Below, in pieces: positions 46,086-55,584 of a stretch of DNA of 64,000 nt. A program made the position numbers and the translations under genes. The notes under the pieces are model-generated. The model searched no databases. It saw nothing but the letters and a program-made list of their open reading frames with translations, and was not told where the DNA came from. How positions within the stretch are numbered: position 1 is the stretch's first letter; every line of letters starts with the position of its first letter. The stretch lies in assembly GCF_002332255.1 (NCBI RefSeq), contig NZ_NRGW01000001.1, forward strand, positions 2,232,001 to 2,296,000, in the 5' to 3' direction. This DNA is from Halomonas sp. JB37 (GTDB lineage: Bacteria; Pseudomonadota; Gammaproteobacteria; Pseudomonadales; Halomonadaceae).

Positions 46086-47402
46086 TTATAGGTCTCTGCG
46101 ATGCTGGCATTGACCACCGGCCCAGGTTTCATAAATAGCTCGATCATCGGCCAGCATCATCAAGGCAAAAAGCCGCTCCCCAAGCGTTGTGCAATGGCTT
46201 ACTCGTCGAGACAGTAATGGTGTCGCCCGAGTGTCGATGACGATGAAGTCGGCCTCCAGAGTAGGAGCCAGACGCCCAATATAGCTGTCCAGAGAGAGAG
46301 CTTTAGCGTTACCCAACGTTAAGCCATAAAATCCTTGCCATGCGGTAAGTGGTTGCCCGCCTAGTTGGCCCACCTGGTAGGCAGCTTTGAGCGTTGCAAA
46401 GCCTGATAGATCCGTTCCTGCGCCGATGTCACTGGCAAATGTAAATGCCATACCTGTTTGGTCGGCTGCTTCTCGGTCAAATAAACCGCTGCCAAGGAAA
46501 AGGTTGGAGCTAGGGCAAAAAGCAACGTTAGCGCCTCTATCCGCTAAGCGTTGACGCATGCCGTTAGTCAGATGAATGCCGTGTGCAAAAGTACTGCGAG
46601 GGCCTACTAAGCCTGCCTCTTCATAAACTGCTAGGTAGTCACGGCTGCCTGGGAAAAGTTCAGCTACCCAATCTAGTTCACCGCTATTTTCGGCTAAGTG
46701 TGTTTGTAGCCAAAGGCTTGAATCATTGCGTAGAAGAGCGCCGGCAGCATCCATTTGTGTCTTGGTCGATGTCGGCGCAAAACGTGGTGTTACGCTGTAT
46801 CCCAACCGGCCATTGCCGTGCCAATCTTCAATGAGGCGCTCGCTATCTGCAATGCCAGATGCGCCGTCCATCAGCGCCTCTGGGCCATTGCGATCCATCA
46901 GCACCTTGCCAACGAGCATACGCAGCTGTCGTTTTTGGCAGGCTGTGAAAAAGGCATCTACCGAGCCAGGATGGCTAGAGCCAAAGACTTGGGCTGATGT
47001 AGTACCTGCTCGCAGCATTTCATCTAAAAACGCATTAGATAAAGCTTCAGCATGCGCATGATTGGCAAAGCGACACTCTTCCGGAAATGTGTAATCGTTT
47101 AGCCAGTCCAGTAGCTGTCGACCATATGATGCCATAATGTCGAGCTGGACATAGTGCACATGGGTGTCAATAAACCCAGGCATGATTAATTTATCGCGAT
47201 AGTCCAGCACATGGCTACCCTCTGGCAGCGAGGGTGCTATCTCCGAAAAATGTCCTACGGCATGAATATGCTGGCCTTTTAACCAAAGTAATCCATCGCC
47301 ATAGTGCTCGAGGCTACCCGGTTGTGGTGTGTCGCCGTTTCCAGGATCGCGTGCAAAGCTAATCAATTCGGCGCGAATAAGCGTATCGGTAGAGGAAATC
47401 AT
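46086..47402 (-). CDS. guaD: Guanine deaminase
   Basis: Zinc amidohydrolase that turns guanine into xanthine and ammonia. The 438-residue product has metal-binding HVH in PGFIDTHVHYVQLD, the substrate loop RFAPTSTKTQM, THLAENSGELDW, AHGIHL and the catalytic aspartate region ASDIGAGTDLS. The ATG at 47400-47402 is chosen because it lies just past the xdhC stop (TGATATG) and gives a standard N-terminus; the frame stays open upstream inside xdhC. Its product xanthine is the substrate of the adjacent xdh genes, so the operon xdhA-xdhB-xdhC-guaD is functionally coherent. Confidence 0.95.
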   Translation of the reverse strand: MISSTDTLIRAELISFARDPGNGDTPQPGSLEHYGDGLLWLKGQHIHAVGHFSEIAPSLPEGSHVLDYRDKLIMPGFIDTHVHYVQLDIMASYGRQLLDWLNDYTFPEECRFANHAHAEALSNAFLDEMLRAGTTSAQVFGSSHPGSVDAFFTACQKRQLRMLVGKVLMDRNGPEALMDGASGIADSERLIEDWHGNGRLGYSVTPRFAPTSTKTQMDAAGALLRNDSSLWLQTHLAENSGELDWVAELFPGSRDYLAVYEEAGLVGPRSTFAHGIHLTNGMRQRLADRGANVAFCPSSNLFLGSGLFDREAADQTGMAFTFASDIGAGTDLSGFATLKAAYQVGQLGGQPLTAWQGFYGLTLGNAKALSLDSYIGRLAPTLEADFIVIDTRATPLLSRRVSHCTTLGERLFALMMLADDRAIYETWAGGQCQHRRDL

Positions 47403-47403
47403 A

Positions 47404-48285
47404 TCAACTCGTGGTAGTAGAGGATTCGTCAAATAGTGCTCGCAGCGCCTGAGGATCGAGGCCACGAGTGTCCTGTGGGGCAGGCGTGTCAGCCAGCCAG
47501 AGCAGCTCAGTGATCACAGTCAAAGCAATCGCATAGGGCGTCTTATTGCTCAACTTTTTACCATGAAGACAGCCGATGGGGCTGCGTACCCGCTGAATTT
47601 GTTCAGCGGTGTAATCATCACGTTGAAGGCGCCCACGGAAGCTTGCCCATTTGCTTTCAGAGCCAATTAACCCAATGGAACCTAGGTCATCTCGCTGAAT
47701 AAGCGCTGCAATCAGTGCGTAATCTTCATCATGTTGATGCGTGAGTACCAGCGCATGTGCGCATGACGGCAGTTCGGCCACGCATTGCTGAGCATCATGT
47801 AGCGCTTGATAGGTCAGGCGAGGGTGACGTTGTGTGTTTTCACAAATATTATCAAAGGCATCACTGCGGCTGTCGTACCAATATAGCTGCCAAGGTAAGG
47901 GGGCGCTTAGCTTAACGATTTCACGGCCAACATGGCCTGCACCAAACACGGCAAGCATTGCTGATGACCCTGAAAAGGCTTCTAACAGTATGTTGACGAA
48001 ACCGCCGCAGCACTGGCCGCTGCGTCCGCCTAATGAAAAGGCTTCTAAGCTGAGTCCGTAACACTGTTCTGCCAAGCGCGCACGTGCGGCAGCAATGGTT
48101 TGCCACTCAAACGTACCGCCGCCTAGCGTATCGAAGATAGCATCTTCGGTAATGATCATTCGAGCGCCAGGCTCACGGGGAGTCGATCCTGCACTGGTGA
48201 TCTGGGTCGCGAGAACATGTGGTGTGCCTGTGCGCTGAAAGTAATCAAGCGCCGCATGCCATGTGTTGGCGATTTGTAGAGTCAC
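47404..48285 (-). CDS. xdhC: Xanthine dehydrogenase accessory protein XdhC
   Basis: Binds molybdenum cofactor, promotes its sulphuration and inserts it into XdhB. The 293-residue protein has the N-terminal XdhC/CoxI block (ATQITSAGSTPREPGARM, then GGGTFEWQ and GGRSGQCCGG) and a C-terminal Rossmann domain (LAVFGAGHVGREIVKL). GSIGLIGSESKWASFRGRL is typical. The start is GTG at 48283-48285, overlapping the xdhB stop by four bases (GTGA). It is followed by guaD with no gap. Confidence 0.95.
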   Translation of the reverse strand: MTLQIANTWHAALDYFQRTGTPHVLATQITSAGSTPREPGARMIITEDAIFDTLGGGTFEWQTIAAARARLAEQCYGLSLEAFSLGGRSGQCCGGFVNILLEAFSGSSAMLAVFGAGHVGREIVKLSAPLPWQLYWYDSRSDAFDNICENTQRHPRLTYQALHDAQQCVAELPSCAHALVLTHQHDEDYALIAALIQRDDLGSIGLIGSESKWASFRGRLQRDDYTAEQIQRVRSPIGCLHGKKLSNKTPYAIALTVITELLWLADTPAPQDTRGLDPQALRALFDESSTTTS

Positions 48286-50720
48286 AGCGCTTTCTTCCTA
48301 ATCAAATTTGCCGCGAGCATGACGCGTTCAGGGGTTGCTGGAGTATCTAAATGAGGCGATAACTGGTAGTCCGTTAAGCTAGAAAGCGCATCACGCAGCG
48401 CCGACCATACACAAATACCCAGCATAAAAGGGGGCTCACCGACGGCTTTGGAACGATAAAGGCTTGCCATGGAGTTAGGGTGGCCTTCCAGCAGGGCAAC
48501 GTTAAAAACAGCGGGTAGGTCGCCAAAGGTAGGGATTTTATAGGTCGCAGGGCCATCTGTAACGAGCACACCTTTGTCGTTCCATTTTAGCTCTTCACTG
48601 GTTAGCCAGCCCATCCCTTGTATAAAGCCACCCTCTACTTGCCCCATATCAATAGCTGGATTCAGTGCTTCGCCCACGTCATGCAAGATGTCGACACGAT
48701 CGATCTGATACTCGCCGCTGAGCGTATCCACGCTGACTTCGGCTACCGCCGCGCCAAACGCATAGTAGTAAAAGGGGCGACCCTGGCCGACTGAGCGATC
48801 ATAGTGAATCAGCGGAGTGGCATAGAAGCCTTTTTCTGATAGTGAAATGCGATGGAGATAAGCCGTTTGAATCAGTTCACCCCATGGAATGCTGCGCTTA
48901 CTTTTCCCGAAACCCGCGATCAGCATACCATCTGCCAGACGCATGCCTTCACGGTCTAGTCCCTCAGAAAAGTGCTCGGTCGCAAAGTCAAAAAGGCGTT
49001 CACGCAGCTTGCTCGCCGCATCGCGTGCCGCCATGCCATTCAAATCAGCGCCGCTAGACGCAGCGGTGGGTGAGGTGTTGGGTACCTTGTCGGTACGTGT
49101 TGCGCTAATGCGCACATTGTCTAAATCAAGGCCCAGTTCCCGGGCGACCACTTGGCAGATTTTAGTATGCAGTCCCTGGCCCATTTCGGTGCCGCCATGA
49201 TTAATCATGACGCTACCGTCGGTGTATACGTGTAGTAGTGCACCGGCCTGGTTGAGATGCTGGGCAGTGAATGAAATGCCAAACTTAACCGGAGTGAGCG
49301 CGAGGCCCTTTTTAATCACTGGGCTATTAACATTAAATGCGCTAATCGCTTTTCGGCGTGCCCAGTAGTCGCTGTCTTTTTCCAGCGTCTCGACCAGCGT
49401 ATGCAAAAGCTGCTGCTGGTCGACTTGCTGGCCATAGTGGGTAACGTCACGACCTTCACGATAAAAATTGCGCTTGCGGATAGTTAGAGGGTCTTCGCCC
49501 ACTTGGCGAGCGATATCATCCATGGCTGCTTCAATGATCATCATGCCTTGGGGGCCACCAAAGCCTCGAAACGCCGTGTTGGATGCCGTATGTGTTTTGG
49601 CGCGGTGTCCGGTTACTTTCACATCGCCAAGCGAGTAGGCATTGTCAGCATGAAACATCGCACGATCAACGATAGCGTCGGAAAGATCCGGTGAATACCC
49701 GCAGTCGCCAATAACGGTAATTTCACCGCCTTGGATAACCCCTTGCGCGTCAATCGCAAGCTTATAGCGATTATGGAAGGGGTGGCGTTTTCCCGTGGCG
49801 TGCATATCCTCGCGACGGGGCAGCCGTAAGCGAGTTGCTTTGCCAGTACGACGGGCGATGATGGCGGCAATGCAAGCCCATGGTGATGCCTGGGTTTCTT
49901 TTCCTCCAAAGCCCCCACCCATGCGGCGAACTTCGACCGTTACCGCATGAAAGGGAATGCCAAGCACTTCCGCAACGAGCTTTTGTGTTTCACTCGGGTG
50001 CTGGTTAGAAGTCTGGACAATCACGCCCTCATCTTCGGTTGGCAGCACAACGCAAGCTTGCCCTTCCAAATAAAAGTGCTCTTGCCCGCCGATGAACAGG
50101 TTGCCTTCGATGAGTTGCTCGGCATGATGTAAGGCTTGCTGCCAGTCCCCGCGCTCTTGTACGTGGGTTGGGCGCACAAATTCTTCGCGCTCGGTAGCCT
50201 CGACCGGATCTAGACGGGCAGGTTGTTCGTCAATATCAATCTTTGCGAGGATTACCGCTCGTCGGGCTGCTTGTAGTGACGTCGCTGCAACGGCAAACAG
50301 GCATTGGCCTGCGTAGCTAATGTTGGTATCAACAAAAATGGGGTCGCCAGGAAATACTGGCCCTATGTCAGTATGGCCAGGTACGTCGTGGAAGGTAATG
50401 ACATCAATAACGCCTGCCGCTTGCTTTACTGCGTCGAGATTTAGCTTGGTCAAAGTACCGTGCGCAATGGGGGACAAACCAAGAGCAATATGCAGCGCAT
50501 CGGCAGGCGTTTTTAAGTCGTCGATATACGCCGCTTTTCCAGTCACGTGCTTCTCGGCACTTTCATGATAGCTAGCGTTGCCCGCTTGGCGTGAGCTCGT
50601 GTTGTCAACGGCATGGTTCTCAATGGTATGGCGGGCTAGCGGACCCGACCCTTGAATGTGGTCATGCAGTTCGCGGCGGGCGCGGCTGCTATCGCCATCC
50701 AGTTTAGTGAGCGTACGCAT
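48282..50720 (-). CDS. xdhB: Xanthine dehydrogenase, molybdopterin-binding subunit XdhB
   Basis: Catalytic subunit that hydroxylates hypoxanthine and xanthine to urate. The 812-residue protein has the Mo-cofactor loops GGGFGGKETQ and GTEMGQGLHTKI, and the catalytic glutamate in KAVGEPPFMLG near the C-terminus. The conserved ESAEKHVTGKAAYIDDL begins near residue 53, so there is an N-terminal extension of about 45 residues rich in charged amino acids; a later start is possible but no better start was found. Its first 17 bases overlap the end of xdhA. Confidence 0.95.
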   Translation of the reverse strand: MRTLTKLDGDSSRARRELHDHIQGSGPLARHTIENHAVDNTSSRQAGNASYHESAEKHVTGKAAYIDDLKTPADALHIALGLSPIAHGTLTKLNLDAVKQAAGVIDVITFHDVPGHTDIGPVFPGDPIFVDTNISYAGQCLFAVAATSLQAARRAVILAKIDIDEQPARLDPVEATEREEFVRPTHVQERGDWQQALHHAEQLIEGNLFIGGQEHFYLEGQACVVLPTEDEGVIVQTSNQHPSETQKLVAEVLGIPFHAVTVEVRRMGGGFGGKETQASPWACIAAIIARRTGKATRLRLPRREDMHATGKRHPFHNRYKLAIDAQGVIQGGEITVIGDCGYSPDLSDAIVDRAMFHADNAYSLGDVKVTGHRAKTHTASNTAFRGFGGPQGMMIIEAAMDDIARQVGEDPLTIRKRNFYREGRDVTHYGQQVDQQQLLHTLVETLEKDSDYWARRKAISAFNVNSPVIKKGLALTPVKFGISFTAQHLNQAGALLHVYTDGSVMINHGGTEMGQGLHTKICQVVARELGLDLDNVRISATRTDKVPNTSPTAASSGADLNGMAARDAASKLRERLFDFATEHFSEGLDREGMRLADGMLIAGFGKSKRSIPWGELIQTAYLHRISLSEKGFYATPLIHYDRSVGQGRPFYYYAFGAAVAEVSVDTLSGEYQIDRVDILHDVGEALNPAIDMGQVEGGFIQGMGWLTSEELKWNDKGVLVTDGPATYKIPTFGDLPAVFNVALLEGHPNSMASLYRSKAVGEPPFMLGICVWSALRDALSSLTDYQLSPHLDTPATPERVMLAANLIRKKAL

Positions 50721-52209
50721 GGAGCATGACCTCCTGGTTGGGCGCTGAAAGCGTCAGGTAGAGCCGTTCCAGCAGGTTGGCAGCGGCCTGTTGACGGTAA
50801 TGTTCGCTGCCGCGCACATCTCCCATCGGTTGAAAGTCGCTGGCGAGGGCTTGCTGGGCCGCTCTAAAGCCGTCTGGTGAAAGCGTTTGACCTTCTAATG
50901 CCGCTTCGCTGTTCAAGGCTCTCTTGGGCGTTGCGGCCATACCGCCAAAGGCAATGCGCACATCTCGCATAACGTCCTGTTCCAAGCGGTAGCTAAAAGC
51001 GCCAAGTACTGCAGATATATCATCTTCGCGGCGTTTGGATAGCTTCCACACCCGTAGTTGTTGGTTTTTAGCAGGTTGGGGAATGAAAATACGAGAGATA
51101 ATTTCATCTGTGGCTAATGCGGTTTTTTTATAGTCGAGAAAGAAATTCTCTAACGACAGACAGCGATGCCTTTTTGTACTGGCGAGCTCTACCTGGGCGC
51201 CTAATACCAGCAATACTGGCGGTGTATCGCCGATGGGCGAGGCATTAGCAATGTTGCCACCGAGGGTTCCTCGGTTGCGAATCTGCTCAGAACCCAGCCG
51301 GTGTAGAAGATGAGCAAAGGCGGGGAAGTACTCTTTAAATAACGGATAAAGTCTGGAATAAGTGACCCCTGCGCCTATCCACCAACCGGGCTGGCCCTCA
51401 AACGTTGTCTCTTCAATGATGAGAAGCTCGCTAACCCGGGAAATATCGATTAATTGATTAAGAGTTGCCAAGCGTTGAGTGGTTTCCAGCCACAGATCGG
51501 TGCCACCCGCCACAAGACGTGCGTCAGGTGCTCGATGCCGTAGTTGTGTTAGTTCGGCAAGAGACTCTGGCTGGGCAAAAAAAGAAGCGTTACCTTCTGA
51601 ATCTATTGATAGCGTTTCACCTTTTTCTACAGGCAGCGCCGCGTCAAACCATTGGGGACGCTCATAGGGTATGTCATTCATACGTAACGCCGCATCGCGG
51701 ATAGGGCGATAGCCTGTGCAGCGGCACAAATTGCCACCCAGCGTTGCTTCAAGGCGCTCTTGAGATAGTTCTTGAGATAGTTCTTGAGATCGTCCTTGTG
51801 CTCGCTCAGATGCTCGCGGAGCACAGCGTTGGCGAATATCGTCATGCAGGGTAAAAAGAGACATGACAATGCCCGGCGTACAAAAACCACATTGGCTGCC
51901 ATGGCACTCAATCATTGCTTGTTGCGCTGGGTGTAAGTGCTTCTCTTTCGTCAACCCTTCAACGGTCACTAAATGCCGCCCCTGTAGTTGATGGGCTGGT
52001 GTAATACATGCATTAGCGCTACTAAACGTTTGCGTTCCCGTCGTTGATTCACCGATTGCTACGGTACAGGCACCACAATCGCCCGATGCACAGCCTTCTT
52101 TAGTGCCTGTTTGAGCCAAATGCTCGCGTAATAAGGTTAAAATACTCGTATCGGGTGAAACGTCACACCGCTGAAGGGTGCCATTGAGTAGGAACGCAAT
52201 CGATGCCAT
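50704..52209 (-). CDS. xdhA: Xanthine dehydrogenase, iron-sulphur/FAD subunit XdhA
   Basis: Electron-transfer subunit passing electrons from the Mo site through two [2Fe-2S] clusters to FAD and NAD. In the 501-residue protein, the plant-type cluster is at EGCASGDCGACT, the second at QCGFCTPGIV and GNLCRCTGYRPI, and the FAD domain contains ARLVAGGTDLWLE and GTLGGNIANASPIGD. The linker between the two halves of the second cluster domain holds an unusual repeat of LSQE (residues 139-151), coded by three 12-base units. The ATG at 52207-52209 follows GGAG; an in-frame upstream extension crosses the operator and is rejected. Confidence 0.95.
   Translation of the reverse strand: MASIAFLLNGTLQRCDVSPDTSILTLLREHLAQTGTKEGCASGDCGACTVAIGESTTGTQTFSSANACITPAHQLQGRHLVTVEGLTKEKHLHPAQQAMIECHGSQCGFCTPGIVMSLFTLHDDIRQRCAPRASERAQGRSQELSQELSQERLEATLGGNLCRCTGYRPIRDAALRMNDIPYERPQWFDAALPVEKGETLSIDSEGNASFFAQPESLAELTQLRHRAPDARLVAGGTDLWLETTQRLATLNQLIDISRVSELLIIEETTFEGQPGWWIGAGVTYSRLYPLFKEYFPAFAHLLHRLGSEQIRNRGTLGGNIANASPIGDTPPVLLVLGAQVELASTKRHRCLSLENFFLDYKKTALATDEIISRIFIPQPAKNQQLRVWKLSKRREDDISAVLGAFSYRLEQDVMRDVRIAFGGMAATPKRALNSEAALEGQTLSPDGFRAAQQALASDFQPMGDVRGSEHYRQQAAANLLERLYLTLSAPNQEVMLHAYAH
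51758..51793. repeat. Three 12-bp tandem units inside xdhA
   Basis: TCTTGAGATAGT, TCTTGAGATAGT and TCTTGAGATCGT lie head to tail, and a degenerate fourth (CCTTG) follows. Being 12 bases long, each adds four residues (LSQE) without shifting the frame. The protein region is a surface linker ahead of the second iron-sulphur cysteine pair. Confidence 0.9.
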
Positions 52210-52247
52210 GACAAACTCCACTGTGATCGTATAGACCAGGATTGTGC

Positions 52248-52261
52248 TGACCGATCGGTCA
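52248..52261. promoter_or_regulatory. RutR-like operator in the xdhA promoter
   Basis: TGACCGATCGGTCA is a perfect 14-base palindrome, 38 bases before the xdhA start and about 160 bases from the divergent regulator gene. Its half-sites TGACC-N4-GGTCA equal the core of the E. coli RutR consensus TTGACCA-N2-TGGTCAA, and the base after it is A as expected. The regulator coded next door is RutR-like, so this is the likely operator. Confidence 0.7.
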
Positions 52262-52381
52262 ATATGCATTGAGCTTGGGATAAAACATCTCACCTTGCAA
52301 GTGTTTGCTCACCGCACCACCTTGGGGCAGGCTTGTGTAAGATGTGACGTTTAAGTGCAGCCAATAACCCTGCCGAACAAT

Positions 52382-52418
52382 GTGTTCCAGGTACGTTAGG
52401 CAATCATTTAAGGAACAC
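52382..52418 (+). promoter_or_regulatory. Stem covering the ribosome-binding site of the RutR-like gene
   Basis: GTGTTCC (52382-52388) is complementary to GGAACAC (52412-52418), which includes the AAGGA ribosome-binding site. If both are transcribed, a seven-pair stem would hide the ribosome-binding site. No ligand-binding fold was recognised. Confidence 0.4.
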
Positions 52419-52423
52419 GTTTG

Positions 52424-53086
52424 ATGACCGCTGTATCTACCAGCTATGAAACTCCGAGTCGTGAAAAAATAGAGGCCAGTATTCTTACTGCCGCTGAGCT
52501 GGTCTTTTCTCAACACGGCTTTCGTGGCGCGAGTTTGCAAGTAATTGCTGATCAAGCCGGGCTTCCTAAAGCGAATGTCTTGTACTACATGGGAAGTAAG
52601 CAGGCACTTTATATGCGATTGCTTGACCGCATGATGCGCCGCTGGAACGAAGTCCTTGAAGACATTACTCCGGATAGTGATCCATCAGCGGTACTCAGTG
52701 ACTTTATTCGTACAAAAATGATACTTGGTCAGCGCTATCCAGCGGGATCAAAATTATTTGCGGCGGAAATTTTAGCGGGCGCGCCTTTTCTAAGTGATTA
52801 TTTAGCCGGCGAGTTACGCGATTGGGTTGAGGCGCGCGCTGCTATCATTCGTCAGTGGTCTGCGCAGGGTAAAATGGATGCTGTGGATCCCCGGTGGTTA
52901 ATTTTCTTAATCTGGTCAGCTACTCAGCACTACACTGAATATAGCGCTCAAGTTAGCGGCATTCTAGGGCGAGATGCGTTGACACAGGAGGACCTTGAGT
53001 CTATCTCCTGCTTTCTTGAGCACGTTATCTTAAAAGGGTGCGGCGTTATGCAGGCCGGCTCTGGCGTGTCTTTGGTGGATAAGTGA
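52424..53086 (+). CDS. TetR-family regulator, RutR-like
   Basis: A 220-residue repressor. The helix-turn-helix is at about residues 20-65 (FSQHGFRGASLQVIADQAG, then LPKANVLYYMGSKQALYMRLL). LPKANVLYYMGSK matches RutR closely, and the C-terminal region GSKLFAAEILAGAPFL is also typical of the RutR ligand domain. RutR in E. coli binds uracil and thymine and controls pyrimidine and purine catabolism. Here it probably controls the divergent xdh-guaD operon; the ligand may be a pyrimidine or a purine. The start is ATG 52424 after AAGGA; the TTG at 52421 is also in frame. hrpB follows seven bases downstream. Confidence 0.85.
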   Translation: MTAVSTSYETPSREKIEASILTAAELVFSQHGFRGASLQVIADQAGLPKANVLYYMGSKQALYMRLLDRMMRRWNEVLEDITPDSDPSAVLSDFIRTKMILGQRYPAGSKLFAAEILAGAPFLSDYLAGELRDWVEARAAIIRQWSAQGKMDAVDPRWLIFLIWSATQHYTEYSAQVSGILGRDALTQEDLESISCFLEHVILKGCGVMQAGSGVSLVDK

Positions 53087-53093
53087 ACCTACC

Positions 53094-55538
53094 ATGAGCG
53101 CCTTACCCATTGATCAGCATCTGGATTCTATTAAAGCTGTTTTAGCCTCCAGCAATAGGCTGATGCTGATTGCTCAGCCGGGAGCGGGCAAAACAACGCG
53201 CGTTCCATTATCGCTGCTAACGGTTGACTGGGCGAAAGGTCAGAAGCTGCTTTTGTTAGAGCCGCGACGTGTTGCCGCTCGTTTAGCCGCTAGCTTTATG
53301 TCTCAGCAGCTGGGTGAGCCGGTTGGGCAAACGGTAGGCTATCGCATGCGTGGCGACAGCTGTGTTAGCGCGCAAACTCGTTTAGAGGTAGTGACTCAGG
53401 GCGTGCTCACTCGAATGCTCCAGGATGATCCGCTGCTTGAAGGCGTTGCTGGTATCATCTTTGATGAATTTCATGAGCGCAGCGTCGATGCCGATGTTGG
53501 GCTGGCGCTGGCATTGGATGTTCAGGCCAGCATTCGTGACGATCTACGTCTGCTGGTGATGTCGGCAACGCTGGATGTTGATGCTCTTAAGCGAATTCTG
53601 GGTGATCAGGTTCCTGTCATAGAGTGTCACGGTCGCCAGTATCCGGTAGTAACCGCTTATCGTCCTGGGCTGAGCGGTGAGAGTGATGCCAATCATACGC
53701 TGCGTGTGGTCAACGAAGCGCTTGCAATGCCAGGCACGCAAGATGTGCTGGTGATTTTGCCCGGCGTGGCGGAGATCAATCGCGTCGTTGCTGCTCTGAA
53801 CAGCGCTATGCCTCTTATGGCGGTACGGCCGCTGCACGGAAGGATGAGTATTGCTGAGCAGCAGGCGGCCTTGGCACCGAGTGCATCGCAGCAGCGCATT
53901 ATTGTTTCTACTGCCATTACTGAATCGAGTATTACCGTTGATGGAATGAACGTCGTCATCGACGGTGGCTTAGAGCGGGTACCTCTTTTTCATCCACGAA
54001 GCGGATTAACCCGACTCACGACGCGGCGCATTAACCGAGCGAGCGCTGATCAGCGCAGGGGGCGGGCTGGGCGGCAGCGTGAAGGGGCGTGTTTTCGGCT
54101 TTGGGCTCAAGAGCAGACGCTGGCGCCATACGGCGAGCCGGAAATCCAGCAAGCGGATCTTTCAGCCGTTGTGCTTGAGCTGGCCTGTTGGGGAGTCTCG
54201 TCGTCAGAGGATTTGCGTTGGGTCACACCGCCACCAAAAGGCGCTTGGTCTAGTGGTCAGGCGCTGCTGATACAGCTAGGCGTATTAGATCAATATCATA
54301 AGCTAACGCCGCTAGGTGCCCGTTGTGCCAAGTGGCCGGTAGCTCCCCGAATAGCCGCAATGCTAGAGCGCGCCGGTGATTTAAAAGCGCTGCCGCTGGC
54401 CTGTGGCTTGGCCGCACTGTTGGAGGGGCGTGAAACAGCGCAGAGTTCTCTGGCCGATGAATTAGCACAGCGGCTTCGCCATCCGAAGCGTTTCCCAAAC
54501 TGGCAGCGTGAGGCGCTAAGGCTGGCTAAAAAAGCAGGCGTGCGCATTAGCGATGCGGTGCTAGAGCCCCTAGGGCCTCTTTTAGCGTTGGCCTATCCTG
54601 AGCGCATTGGCCAACAGCTAAGTCCTGGCCAATTTCGACTCGCCAATGGCAAAACGGCCACGCTGTCATTAAGTAATACCTTGGCGCATCAGGCATATAT
54701 AGTGGCGATCGCGATCAATAGCGCGGCAAATGGTCCGGTGCGGATAGTAACCGGCGAGTCGTTGGCGCTAGCGTCACTGTGCTCCCTATATCCTGGCATT
54801 AGCCAGTGGCAGTCACGCGTGGAATGGTCGCAAGAGCAGGGCCGCTTAGTTGGTGAGGAAGTGCAGGCGCACGGTAGCCTTGTGATTGCCCGGCGGCCTC
54901 TAGCCCGCTTGCCCGAAGAGGCCGTGAAACAAGCGCTGTTGGGCGCGCTTCGACAGCAGCCCGGGTGGTTGCTAGGCGATCAGCTGCAGCAGCTGCGTGG
55001 GAGGATGTCACTACTGAGCGACAATATTGGAGCAGCGTGGCCGGATTGGTCGGAGGAGGCACTACTGGCATCGCTAGAAAGCTGGCTGGCTCCCTACTTG
55101 ATCGGTATAAATCGGCTGAGTCAAATTGAAAAACTTCCGCTAGGGCGCTATTTGCTCAATACATTGACGTGGGAGCAGCAGCTTGAGTTTGAACAGCTAG
55201 CGCCGTTAGCACTCGATGTGCCCAGTGGTAAACATATTGGTTTGGATTATGCGCCTTGCCTTTCACAGCGCCCGCCAGTACTGGCTTTAAAGTTGCAAGA
55301 AGCGTTTGGTTGGCGGATAACGCCGACGGTGGCGAATGGAGCCGTTGCAGTGATGATTCATTTGCTTTCGCCTGCGCGTAGGCCAGTGCAAGTCACCCAG
55401 GATTTAATCAGCTTCTGGCAAAATGGTTATCCAGATGTACGCAAGGAAATGCGCGGCCGATATCCCAAACACCCATGGCCTGAAGACCCGCTAGCGGCAC
55501 TTGCGACGTCGTATACTAAAAAACGAGGTCAGCCGTGA
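53094..55538 (+). CDS. hrpB: ATP-dependent helicase HrpB
   Basis: DEAH-type helicase of unclear cellular role. The 814-residue protein has Walker A AQPGAGKTTRVP (about 27-38), the DEFH box IIFDEFHERS, SATLD, and ESSITVDGMNVVIDGG followed by RRGRAGRQREG in the second RecA domain. The C-terminal half has the HrpB-specific region and ends near YPKHPWPEDPLAA. The ATG at 53094 lies seven bases after the RutR-like gene, with no clear ribosome-binding site. Hairpin GAGGTC...GACCTC (55525-55547) overlaps its stop and may end the transcript. Confidence 0.95.
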   Translation: MSALPIDQHLDSIKAVLASSNRLMLIAQPGAGKTTRVPLSLLTVDWAKGQKLLLLEPRRVAARLAASFMSQQLGEPVGQTVGYRMRGDSCVSAQTRLEVVTQGVLTRMLQDDPLLEGVAGIIFDEFHERSVDADVGLALALDVQASIRDDLRLLVMSATLDVDALKRILGDQVPVIECHGRQYPVVTAYRPGLSGESDANHTLRVVNEALAMPGTQDVLVILPGVAEINRVVAALNSAMPLMAVRPLHGRMSIAEQQAALAPSASQQRIIVSTAITESSITVDGMNVVIDGGLERVPLFHPRSGLTRLTTRRINRASADQRRGRAGRQREGACFRLWAQEQTLAPYGEPEIQQADLSAVVLELACWGVSSSEDLRWVTPPPKGAWSSGQALLIQLGVLDQYHKLTPLGARCAKWPVAPRIAAMLERAGDLKALPLACGLAALLEGRETAQSSLADELAQRLRHPKRFPNWQREALRLAKKAGVRISDAVLEPLGPLLALAYPERIGQQLSPGQFRLANGKTATLSLSNTLAHQAYIVAIAINSAANGPVRIVTGESLALASLCSLYPGISQWQSRVEWSQEQGRLVGEEVQAHGSLVIARRPLARLPEEAVKQALLGALRQQPGWLLGDQLQQLRGRMSLLSDNIGAAWPDWSEEALLASLESWLAPYLIGINRLSQIEKLPLGRYLLNTLTWEQQLEFEQLAPLALDVPSGKHIGLDYAPCLSQRPPVLALKLQEAFGWRITPTVANGAVAVMIHLLSPARRPVQVTQDLISFWQNGYPDVRKEMRGRYPKHPWPEDPLAALATSYTKKRGQP

Positions 55539-55584
55539 GCAGACCTCATTTATATTAGCCAAACTATGTTTATTCACTGCATAT

